A stretch of DNA of 50,163 nt. Source: an uncultured Collinsella sp. (GTDB lineage: Bacteria; Actinomycetota; Coriobacteriia; Coriobacteriales; Coriobacteriaceae). Of the stretch, positions 24,453-31,246 are shown piece by piece. Every line of letters begins with the position of its first letter. The stretch's first letter is position 1. The stretch covers positions 1 to 50,163 of the forward strand of contig CATWID010000011.1 of assembly GCA_958350755.1 (NCBI GenBank), read 5' to 3'. A program made the translations under genes and the position numbers. The notes under the pieces are model-generated. The model did not search any database. It saw only the letters and a program-made list of their open reading frames with translations, and was not told the DNA's origin.

Positions 24453-24486
24453 AAAAACAGAGCCGCCCGTATCGGGCGGCTCGGCA
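24453..24486 (-). terminator. Terminator of the suf operon
   Basis: GAGCCGCCCG pairs perfectly with CGGGCGGCTC around ATA; on the minus strand it is followed by TGTTTTTTC. It lies 29 bases beyond the sufU stop. Confidence 0.9.
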
Positions 24487-24514
24487 ATCAAAAACCTTGG
24501 ATTCGGGGCATACG

Positions 24515-24949
24515 CTACTGGTTTGCTTGCCCCTCGAGCATGCCGTCGAGGGTGCGCCAGGCGAGCTCGGCGCATTTGACGCGGGCGGGCATGTGCGAGA
24601 TGTCCTGGAGCTGGGCGGCCTCGTCCAGATCTTCCAGGTCCTCCTCGGAGAGCTGTTCGCCGCGGATCATGGCGAGGAAGAGCCCTGCCAAGCGACGCGC
24701 TTCCTCGACCGTCTCGCCGGTGATGAGGTCGGCCATGATGTCGGCGCTGGCCTGACTGATGGCGCAGCCGTGGCCGGTAAAGGAGGCCTCCTCGATCACG
24801 CCGTTCTCGACACGCAGCTGCAAGGTGAGCTCGTCTCCGCAGCTGGGGTTGATGCCGTCGTGCTCGTGCGTGGGAGCATCCATCTCGTACTTATAGTCGG
24901 GGTGCGAGTTGTGCTCCATAAATGTGGTGGAGGTGTACAGATTACCCAT
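24515..24949 (-). CDS. sufU: SufU, zinc-dependent sulfurtransferase partner of SufS
   Basis: Accepts persulfide sulfur from SufS and passes it to the SufBCD scaffold; cytoplasmic. The 144-residue protein keeps the three zinc-ligand cysteines and the Asp of the family: PSCGDE (Cys37, Asp39), GHGCAIS (Cys62) and VKCAE (Cys126). The SufU-type insertion between the second and third Cys is present (ETVEEARRLAGLFLAMIRGE), which separates it from IscU. The ATG overlaps the sufS stop by eight bases, so translation is coupled. It is the last gene of the operon. Confidence 0.93.
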   Translation of the reverse strand: MGNLYTSTTFMEHNSHPDYKYEMDAPTHEHDGINPSCGDELTLQLRVENGVIEEASFTGHGCAISQASADIMADLITGETVEEARRLAGLFLAMIRGEQLSEEDLEDLDEAAQLQDISHMPARVKCAELAWRTLDGMLEGQANQ

Positions 24950-26267
24950 TGAATGTGCTCCAAACGTGATGCAGGCCGGCGATGAACTTGTCGATGTCGG
25001 CCTTGTCGTTGTAGAAGGCCACGCTGGCGCGGCAGCAGGCAAGGTTCTCGACGCCCAGCCAGGTGAGCAGCGGCTGCGCGCAGTGGTGACCGGCGCGGAT
25101 GCAGACGCCGTCCATGTCCATGATGCTCGCGACATCGTGCGGGTGGATGCCCTTGACATTAAAGCTCACGACACCGTGGTGGTTATCCCAATAGATTGAG
25201 CCGATGATCTGGACAAAGTCGAGCTGCATGAGCTCGCCCATCAGGTAGTGGACGAGTGCCTGCTCGCGTGCCTGGATGTTTTCGTAGCCCACCGTGTTGA
25301 CGAGGTAGTCGAGGGCGGCGCCTGTGGCGAAGATGCCGGCGGCGTCCTGCGTGCCGGCCTCGAACTTCTCGGGGACGGGAGCCCAGACGGCGTCCTGCTC
25401 AGTAACCGAGTCGATCATCTCACCGCCGGTAAGCATGGGCGGCATGGCGTTGAGCAGGTCCATCTTGCCCCACAGCACGCCGATGCCCATGGGGCCCATG
25501 GCCTTGTGCGCACTAAAGGCAAAGAAGTCGGCGCCCAGGTCGGCCACATCGACCGGCATGTGCGGCAGCGACTGCGCGCCGTCGACGACCAGGTAGCCGC
25601 CGTACTTGTGCACGAGTTTGCCGAGGTTCTTGACCGGGTTCTCGACGCCCAGCACGTTGGAGACCTGTCCCACGGCTAGGATCTTGGTCTTGGGACCCAC
25701 CTTGGCAAGAACCTCCTCGGTGGTGAGCTGGCCGGTCTTGGTGGGGTAGAGGTAGACGAGCTTGGCGCCGGTCTCGCGGCAGACCTGCTGCCACGGAATC
25801 AGGTTGGAGTGGTGCTCCATAATGGTGATGACGACCTCGTCGCCCGGTTCGAGCACTGTGGGCGCAAAGCTCTTAGCGACCAGGTTGAGCGACTCGCTCG
25901 TGTTGCGGGTGAAGACGACCTCGTTGGCCTGTGAGGCGCCGATGAGGTCAGCGATCTGCTGGCGGACCTTCGCGATGGCGTCGGTGGCCTCGACGGACAG
26001 CGAGTACAGGCCGCGCAGGGGGTTGGCGTTCATGCGCTGGTAGAAGTCGCGTTCGGCGTCGAGCACACAGGCAGGGCGCTGCGCGGTGGCGGCGCTATCG
26101 AGGAAGGCGATCTCGGGGTGCTGCTGGAACAGCGGGAACTGGCCCTTGTAGGGGTTGGTCTCGATGTCCACGGTGGGCCAGCCGCGCGAAGCCTCGTCGC
26201 TGGCGTCGAGCTCCATGGGCTCGGGGGCAGTACAGGTATCGCATTTAACGTGCTCGGTGTCGATCAT
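24942..26267 (-). CDS. sufS: SufS cysteine desulfurase
   Basis: Takes sulfur from cysteine as an enzyme persulfide for Fe-S cluster assembly. The 441-residue PLP enzyme shows TRNTSESLNLVA, IMEHHSNLIPWQ, VVDGAQSLPHMPVD, the PLP lysine in FSAHKAMGP (Lys255) and the persulfide cysteine in RAGHHCAQPL (Cys396). The short loop around Cys396 marks the group II type that needs SufU. It has an extra N-terminal segment of about 40 residues with HVKCDTC (Cys9, Cys12) before the usual start of the fold. It overlaps the sufD stop by four bases (ATGA), indicating coupling. Confidence 0.94.
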   Translation of the reverse strand: MIDTEHVKCDTCTAPEPMELDASDEASRGWPTVDIETNPYKGQFPLFQQHPEIAFLDSAATAQRPACVLDAERDFYQRMNANPLRGLYSLSVEATDAIAKVRQQIADLIGASQANEVVFTRNTSESLNLVAKSFAPTVLEPGDEVVITIMEHHSNLIPWQQVCRETGAKLVYLYPTKTGQLTTEEVLAKVGPKTKILAVGQVSNVLGVENPVKNLGKLVHKYGGYLVVDGAQSLPHMPVDVADLGADFFAFSAHKAMGPMGIGVLWGKMDLLNAMPPMLTGGEMIDSVTEQDAVWAPVPEKFEAGTQDAAGIFATGAALDYLVNTVGYENIQAREQALVHYLMGELMQLDFVQIIGSIYWDNHHGVVSFNVKGIHPHDVASIMDMDGVCIRAGHHCAQPLLTWLGVENLACCRASVAFYNDKADIDKFIAGLHHVWSTFNG

Positions 26268-27535
26268 GCGAGCTCCTCTTCAAAGTTGTCGATCAGGTTG
26301 TTGCCTAGGCGGACGACGGCGGCGCGGGTGCGCTCGTCGGTGGCGGAAAGCGCGGCGTCCTCCAGCTTGGCGCGGATGAACAGGTCCTCGGCGGCGTTTT
26401 GGTCAAGGCCACGGCAGGCGAGGTAGAACAGCTGCTCGTCGCGGACGTGACCGATGGTGGCGCCGTGGTTGCCGGCGACGTCGTCCTCGTCACAGAGAAT
26501 GACGGGAACGGTCTTGTTGTCGACGCCCTTGTTGGCCAAAAGCACCGTCTCGCGTTCGGTGCCGGTTGCACCCTTGCAGCCGTGCACGAGGTCGATGGTG
26601 CCACGGTAGACCTTCTTGGACGTGCCGGTCAGCACGCCGTTGGCGTCGATCTCGCACTCGGTCTTGCGACCGCGGTGGCGCAGCTCGTAGTTAAAGTCGC
26701 GCACCTGCTCGCGGGCGCCCAGGTAATCGGTATCGATGGTCACCTTGGCGGTGTCGCCCAGCAGGTCGCCGGCAAGGCCGGTGGCGCTGGCGCCGGCACC
26801 CAGGACGGTGTGCTGCACGTTGACGCGCGCGCCCTCGTCCAGGAACAGGCCGGTGTCGTCGAGTGCGATCCAGCTGTCGTCGAGTGTCTGCGTGCAGGTC
26901 ACGTTGACGGTGGCGTACTCGTGGGCGCACACGCGTAGCACGGAGCCCACGACACCCTCGCCGGTAACAGGAGAGTCTAGGGCAATATGCAGGTCGAGCG
27001 TTGCCTGCGGGCGAGCGACGACGTCGATGGCGGCGATGGCCGCGGCGGCATCGACACCGCTCACACGCACGGTAACCGTGGCGTGCTGGTATGCGGGCAC
27101 ATCGATGACGATGCGCTTGGTAGCGTGCTCGGCCAAGTAGGCGTAGGCAGCCTCGCCCATGCCGGTTTCGAAGGCTTCAGCAGGGGAGAGCTCCTCCTCG
27201 AGCTTGATGGCGCCGGCCTGGTAGACGGAGGTGGCGGGCACGTCGAGCTCGGTCTCGGGCGTGATGCGGGCGCGGTCGGCGGCATCACCGGGGGCGGAGG
27301 AGCGGCGCTCGGGGAAGCGCTCGGCCATGGCGTCCATGGCGGCGTCGAACGCGTCTGTCACGCCAATAAACTGCTCGCCCAAGCCTTCGACCTCAACGGC
27401 CTCCGCGGGAGCGGCGGCAAGCTCGTCAGAGAGCTCGAGCTTGGTCTGATTCATCTTCAGCCAGCCCCAAGTGGCAGCCGGCATCGCGTTGACCTGCTCA
27501 AGGGTGGTAGCAGCGGTGTTGGTTTCCTGTTTCAT
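26264..27535 (-). CDS. sufD: SufD, Fe-S cluster assembly scaffold component
   Basis: Forms the SufBC2D complex in which Fe-S clusters are built. The 423-residue protein has a variable N-terminal helical part, then the right-handed beta-helix core shared with SufB, including VTIDTDYLGAREQVRDFNYELRH and GKTECEIDANGVLTG. The conserved C-terminal region CDEDDVAGNHGATIGHVRDEQLFYL carries the His corresponding to the SufD residue that is essential at the SufB-SufD interface. It starts in a TAATG overlap with the sufB stop. SufD is more divergent than its neighbours, as is usual. Confidence 0.92.
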   Translation of the reverse strand: MKQETNTAATTLEQVNAMPAATWGWLKMNQTKLELSDELAAAPAEAVEVEGLGEQFIGVTDAFDAAMDAMAERFPERRSSAPGDAADRARITPETELDVPATSVYQAGAIKLEEELSPAEAFETGMGEAAYAYLAEHATKRIVIDVPAYQHATVTVRVSGVDAAAAIAAIDVVARPQATLDLHIALDSPVTGEGVVGSVLRVCAHEYATVNVTCTQTLDDSWIALDDTGLFLDEGARVNVQHTVLGAGASATGLAGDLLGDTAKVTIDTDYLGAREQVRDFNYELRHRGRKTECEIDANGVLTGTSKKVYRGTIDLVHGCKGATGTERETVLLANKGVDNKTVPVILCDEDDVAGNHGATIGHVRDEQLFYLACRGLDQNAAEDLFIRAKLEDAALSATDERTRAAVVRLGNNLIDNFEEELA

Positions 27536-28947
27536 TATCCGATCGCTCCTTCCATCTCGAGCTTGATCAGGTTGTTCATCTCGACGGCGTACTCCAGCGG
27601 CAGCTCCTTGGAGACCGGGTTGGCAAAGCCGTTGACGATCATGGTGCGGGCCTCTTCCTCCGAGATGCCGCGGCTCATCAGGTAGAACACCTTGTCGTCG
27701 CCGATGCGGCCGATGGTGGCCTCGTGGCCGATGTCGACGTTCTTGGCGCGGATGTCCATGGCGGGGATGGTGTCGGAGCGGCTCTGGTCGTCGAGCATGA
27801 GCGACTGGCAGCTCACGGTTGCCTTGGAACCCTCGGCCTTGGGCGTGGCCACGATGGAGCTGCGGAAGGTCTGAATGCCGCCGCTCTTGGAGATGCCCTT
27901 GGTCTCGACGGTTGCCGAGGTCTCGGGGGCGTTGAGCACGACCTTACAGCCGGTATCGAGGTTCTGCCCGGCGCCGGCAAAGGTGATGCCGGTAAAGCTC
28001 GACCGGGCGCGGCGGCCGTTGAGCACACTCATGGGGTAGAGGTAGCCCACGTGGCTGCCGAAGGAGCCACTGATCCACTCTATGTCGCCATCCTCGTCCA
28101 CGCGCGCACGCTTGGTGTTGAGGTTGTACATGTTTTTGGACCAGTTCTCGATGGTCGAGTAGCGCAGGTGCGCCCGCTTGCCCACAAAGAGCTCGACGGC
28201 GCCGGCGTGGAGGTTGGCAACGTTGTACTTGGGCGCGGAGCAACCCTCGATGAAGTGCAGGTCGGCGTCGTCCTCGACGATGATGAGCGTGTGCTCAAAC
28301 TGGCCGGCGCCCTTGGCGTTAAGGCGGAAGTAGCTCTGCAGCGGGAAGTCCAACTTGGTGCCCTTGGGCACGTAGACAAACGAGCCGCCCGACCATACGG
28401 CGCCGTGCAGGGCCGCAAACTTGTGGTCGGTGGGCGGGATGAGCGTCATAAACTTCTCGTGGATGAGCGGCTCCCACTGCGGGTCGTGCAGGGCCTCCTC
28501 GATGCCGGAATAGACGATACCCATCTTGGACGCGGTGTCCTGCATGTTGTGGTAGACCAGCTCGGAGTCGTACTGCGCGCCGACGCCCGCCAGGTAGCTG
28601 CGCTCGGCCTCGGGGATGCCCAGGCGCTCAAAGGTGTTCTTGATGTCGTCGGGCACCGACTCCCAGTCGTGCTTTTGGTCGGTGTTGGGCTTGACGTAGG
28701 TGACGATGTTGTCCATGTCCAGGCCCTCGATGGAGGGGCCCCACGTCGGGTCGGGAAAACGATTGAAGATCTCGAGGGACTTTAAGCGCAGATCGAGCAT
28801 CCACTGTGGCTCGTCCTTCTTGGCGCTGATCTCGCGCACGATGTCGGGCGTGATGCCGGCGTCGAGGCGCTCGAATCCCTCCTCGCCGTAGGTGAAGTCG
28901 TAGAGGCTGCGGTCGATGTCCGCGACCTCGGTGCGGTTCTTGGTCAT
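27535..28947 (-). CDS. sufB: SufB, Fe-S cluster assembly scaffold protein
   Basis: The main scaffold subunit of SufBC2D. The 470-residue protein has the expected length and sequence: GLDMDNIVTYVKPNTDQ, GVGAQYDSELVYHNMQ, WSGGSFVYVPKGTKLDFPLQ, the EGCSAPKYNVANLHAG cysteine region, YSTIENWSKNMYNLNTKR, and the C-terminal DIGHEATIGRIGDDKVFYLMSRG. It follows sufC by 12 bases and is overlapped by the start of sufD. It is the best conserved gene of the operon. Confidence 0.96.
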   Translation of the reverse strand: MTKNRTEVADIDRSLYDFTYGEEGFERLDAGITPDIVREISAKKDEPQWMLDLRLKSLEIFNRFPDPTWGPSIEGLDMDNIVTYVKPNTDQKHDWESVPDDIKNTFERLGIPEAERSYLAGVGAQYDSELVYHNMQDTASKMGIVYSGIEEALHDPQWEPLIHEKFMTLIPPTDHKFAALHGAVWSGGSFVYVPKGTKLDFPLQSYFRLNAKGAGQFEHTLIIVEDDADLHFIEGCSAPKYNVANLHAGAVELFVGKRAHLRYSTIENWSKNMYNLNTKRARVDEDGDIEWISGSFGSHVGYLYPMSVLNGRRARSSFTGITFAGAGQNLDTGCKVVLNAPETSATVETKGISKSGGIQTFRSSIVATPKAEGSKATVSCQSLMLDDQSRSDTIPAMDIRAKNVDIGHEATIGRIGDDKVFYLMSRGISEEEARTMIVNGFANPVSKELPLEYAVEMNNLIKLEMEGAIG

Positions 28948-28959
28948 TGCGTCGCCCCT

Positions 28960-29760
28960 TTACGCCTGCTGCTCGGCAGCGGCGGCCTCGGCCTGGGCGC
29001 GCTGCTCGGCGGCCTCGCGCTCGAAGGTCTCAAAGCCGTTCTTGTCGATCCAGGGGATCAGCGAGGCATCGTCCTCGCGCACGATGTGGCCCTTGACCAT
29101 AACGTGGACGCGGTCGACATCCAGGTGCTCCAGGATGCGCGTGTTGTGCGTGATGATGAGCATGGAGCCGTCGCAGCTCTTGCGGTAGGCGTCCATACCG
29201 TGGCTGACGGTGGACAGGGCGTCGACGTCCAGGCCGGAGTCGGTCTCGTCCAAGATGGCGAGCTTGGGCTGCAGCAGCAGAAGCTGGAGCATCTCGACCT
29301 TCTTTTTCTCGCCGCCCGAGAAGCCCACGCCCAGCTCACGGTTGAGGTAGGCGGTATCCATGTTAAGCTCGGCCGCGAGCTCCTTGACGCGACGACGGAA
29401 TTCCTTGCCCTTCATCTCCAGGCCGGGGCGGCCGGCGATACTGGCGCGCAAAAAGCTCGACAGTGGCACGCCGGGGATCTCGACAGGGGCCTGGAAGCTC
29501 AGGAACAGGCCGGCGCGCGAGCGCTTGTCGGTGGTGAGCTCGGTGATGTCCTGGCCGTCAAAGACGATGCGGCCGTCGTTGACCGTGTAGACGGGGTCGC
29601 CCATGACCAGGTGGCCAAGGGTGGACTTGCCGGCGCCGTTGGGGCCCATCAGCACGTGGGTCTCGCCGGCGGCGACGTTAAGGTTGACGTTGTGGAGGAT
29701 GGTCTTCTCGTCCACGGAGGCGGTCAGACCTTCGATGGAAAGCAGCGGATTTGCGCTCAT
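28960..29760 (-). CDS. sufC: SufC, Fe-S assembly ATPase
   Basis: The ABC-type ATPase of SufBC2D that drives the conformational change of the scaffold; soluble. The 266-residue protein has Walker A GPNGAGKST (39-47), signature GVGFSGGEKKK, Walker B LAILDETDSGLDVDAL and the H-loop ITHNTRILEHL. The last 20 residues are an Ala/Glu/Gln-rich tail. The ATG at 29760 is favoured over one ten codons upstream because AGAGGGACAGC precedes it and SufC proteins start near LLSIEGL. It is the first gene of the operon, behind the regulatory region shared with rrf2. Confidence 0.95.
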   Translation of the reverse strand: MSANPLLSIEGLTASVDEKTILHNVNLNVAAGETHVLMGPNGAGKSTLGHLVMGDPVYTVNDGRIVFDGQDITELTTDKRSRAGLFLSFQAPVEIPGVPLSSFLRASIAGRPGLEMKGKEFRRRVKELAAELNMDTAYLNRELGVGFSGGEKKKVEMLQLLLLQPKLAILDETDSGLDVDALSTVSHGMDAYRKSCDGSMLIITHNTRILEHLDVDRVHVMVKGHIVREDDASLIPWIDKNGFETFEREAAEQRAQAEAAAAEQQA

Positions 29761-29824
29761 GCTGTCCCTCTCTGTATATGGTGTACTCATGGGTGTACGA
29801 AACCCTAGGAATCTTCTCGGAATA

Positions 29825-29852
29825 AAGTTACTATGGGTTCGGCGTTAGTCAA
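29825..29852 (-). promoter_or_regulatory. Candidate promoter of the suf operon
   Basis: On the minus strand TTGACT (29852-29847) and TAACTT (29830-29825) are 16 bases apart, placing transcription start near 29818 and a leader of about 58 bases. The twin operators lie 38-112 bases upstream of the -35, which fits control at a distance or through the divergent promoter. Confidence 0.45.
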
Positions 29853-29889
29853 GGGAAAACCCGACTAATCCACTCGACTTTTCTAGATG

Positions 29890-29920
29890 TGGGACAAAAT
29901 AACCTGTTGTGTTTGTCCCA
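29890..29920. promoter_or_regulatory. Rrf2-type operator, site 1
   Basis: TGGGACAAA and TTTGTCCCA form the outer arms of a 31-base imperfect palindrome with AACCTG at its centre. The same pattern recurs 44 bases to the right. It lies between sufC and rrf2 in the divergent region. Confidence 0.7.
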
Positions 29921-29932
29921 CTTACTTAAGAT

Positions 29933-29964
29933 TTGGGACAAACAAACCTGGTTATGTTGTCCAA
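29933..29964. promoter_or_regulatory. Rrf2-type operator, site 2
   Basis: TTGGGACAA and TTGTCCAA are the outer arms; the interior again carries AAACCTGGTTATG. It ends 20 bases before the rrf2 start codon, so a protein bound here should block rrf2 transcription. Together with site 1 this indicates autoregulation. Confidence 0.7.
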
Positions 29965-29984
29965 GATGCGATGGGAGGGTAGGT

Positions 29985-30416
29985 ATGCTCATTTCTTCTA
30001 AGGGCCGCTATGCCCTCCGACTGATGATCTATATCGCAGCGCTGGGCGACGCCGAGGGCAAGATCGCTCTGCGCGAGGTCGCCGACCGCGAGCGTATCTC
30101 GCAAAAGTATCTGGAGCAGCTGGTTCGTCCGCTCATGAAGGCGGGCCTACTTAAGAGCGTGCGCGGCAAGGGCGGCGGCTACATGATGGCCAAGGACCCG
30201 GCCGAGGTGCGTGCCGGCGACATCCTGCGCGCCGTCGAAGGCAGCACGGCTCCGGTGGCGTGCGATGGCATCGACAACAGCTGCGCCCGCAGCGATCTTT
30301 GCTCGACCGTCAAATTCTGGCGCGGTCTGGACGACGTGATCGAAAAGTACGTCGACGGCGTGACGTTGGCCGACCTTGCTGCCGTCCCCGAGATCAACTT
30401 CGACATTAAGCTGTAG
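29985..30416 (+). CDS. Rrf2/IscR-family transcriptional regulator of the suf region
   Basis: A 143-residue winged-helix regulator of the Rrf2 family, which includes IscR, SufR-like and NsrR proteins. The DNA-binding part is MLISSKGRYALRLMIYIA, then LREVADRERISQKYLEQLV and SVRGKGGGYMMAKDP. Three cysteines (Cys93, Cys100, Cys106) in VACDGIDNSCARSDLCST are spaced like the cluster ligands of IscR, so it probably binds a [2Fe-2S] cluster and senses Fe-S status. The ATG is chosen for its GGGAGGGTAGG site. It is divergent from sufC with twin operators between, so control of suf and of itself is likely. NO or redox sensing is an alternative. Confidence 0.88.
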   Translation: MLISSKGRYALRLMIYIAALGDAEGKIALREVADRERISQKYLEQLVRPLMKAGLLKSVRGKGGGYMMAKDPAEVRAGDILRAVEGSTAPVACDGIDNSCARSDLCSTVKFWRGLDDVIEKYVDGVTLADLAAVPEINFDIKL

Positions 30417-30424
30417 GGCTGCAG

Positions 30425-30712
30425 ATGGTATCTCTCGACAAGGTGTACAAGCAAATTGAGATTTTTGCTCGGGAATGTGACGCCGAGAGGGTTGTGCTGT
30501 TTGGTTCTCGTGCCCGCGGTGACAACTTGCCTAAGAGCGATATTGATATTGCTGTAGCAGGTTGCCGGGATTTCGACCGTTTCTCATATCTGATAGAGGA
30601 GCGTCTTGATACTCTTTTAGATATAGACGTCGTCAATCTCGACGAGTCCTTATCGCGTCAATTGCTCGATGAAATTGCCAGGGATGGTGTGATTCTGTAT
30701 GAAAAAATATGA
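30425..30712 (+). CDS. MNT-type nucleotidyltransferase, MntA-like antitoxin
   Basis: A 95-residue minimal nucleotidyltransferase. The active site is complete: VVLFGSRARGDNLPKSDIDIAV with Gly27-Ser28 and Asp39/Asp41, and a third Asp at DIDVVNL (Asp68). In characterised MntA-HepT pairs (type VII toxin-antitoxin) the MNT protein adds AMP to a tyrosine beside the RNase site of its HEPN partner and inactivates it. The GSx10DxD spacing fits. It starts eight bases after the rrf2 stop and overlaps the HEPN gene by 14 bases. Base composition is clearly more AT-rich than the suf genes, indicating acquisition. Confidence 0.85.
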   Translation: MVSLDKVYKQIEIFARECDAERVVLFGSRARGDNLPKSDIDIAVAGCRDFDRFSYLIEERLDTLLDIDVVNLDESLSRQLLDEIARDGVILYEKI

Positions 30713-31118
30713 GAACTTTGTCAGCGCCTTGGCGAATCTTGAGGATGCGCCCAATCAGGATCTCAACAATGATTTTGTTCAGAGTGGTTTGATTAATAAG
30801 TTCAATCTTCAATTTGAACTGAGCTGGAAGCTCCTTAAGCGTCTGCTCGAGTATGAGGGCGCCACGCTTGCCGCGTCGGGGTCTCCTCGTGCCATCTTGA
30901 AGGAGTCCTACCGATTCTACGACTTTATTGATGAGGCGGCCTGGCTAGATATGCTCAAAGACCGCAATACGAACGTCCATATCTATGACAACAAGCTCGC
31001 TCAAGATTTGATTCAGCGCATCTTGAACGTATATATTCCCGCTTTTTGTCAGTTGAGGGACGGGCTGATGGAGCGATACGGCGAGCTTCTGATGGCGCCC
31101 GACGACCAGTTTGTTTAA
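30699..31118 (+). CDS. HEPN-domain protein, HepT-like toxin (HI0074 family)
   Basis: A 139-residue helical protein of the HI0074/nucleotidyltransferase-substrate-binding family. The sequence RNTNVHIYD holds the HEPN RNase motif R-x4-H (Arg89, His94) followed by x-Tyr (Tyr96), the exact RX4HXY form in which the Tyr is AMPylated by the MNT partner. This makes it the predicted RNase toxin of the pair. The helical core (NKFNLQFELSWKLLKRLLEYEG, then SPRAILKESYRFYDFID) is intact and the length is normal. It is translationally coupled to the MNT gene by a 14-base overlap. Confidence 0.87.
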   Translation: MKKYENFVSALANLEDAPNQDLNNDFVQSGLINKFNLQFELSWKLLKRLLEYEGATLAASGSPRAILKESYRFYDFIDEAAWLDMLKDRNTNVHIYDNKLAQDLIQRILNVYIPAFCQLRDGLMERYGELLMAPDDQFV

Positions 31119-31246
31119 TTCCTTAAGATTTCGCGGAGGGTTGTTGCCGTTTACCGAGGGGTTGTTGTGCAACAACGGGCGAGCTGCAATACTTATTTCT
31201 ATCTTTGCAAACTGCACTTTAACTACACCAATGCAGGGAGGATCTT
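31119..31246. other. Intergenic region upstream of the surface protein gene
   Basis: About 130 bases carrying the promoter and an AGGGAGG ribosome binding site. A short palindrome, GTTGTTGTGCAACAAC, lies at about 31162-31177; a related GTTGTGCAACG occurs at 33130. No strong terminator follows the HEPN gene. Confidence 0.35.

Noticed and set aside
24257..24575. Short minus-strand frames between the RAYT-like gene and sufU
   Set aside because: They overlap the suf terminator, lack ribosome binding sites and give Arg/Pro/Ser-rich translations without recognisable sequence.
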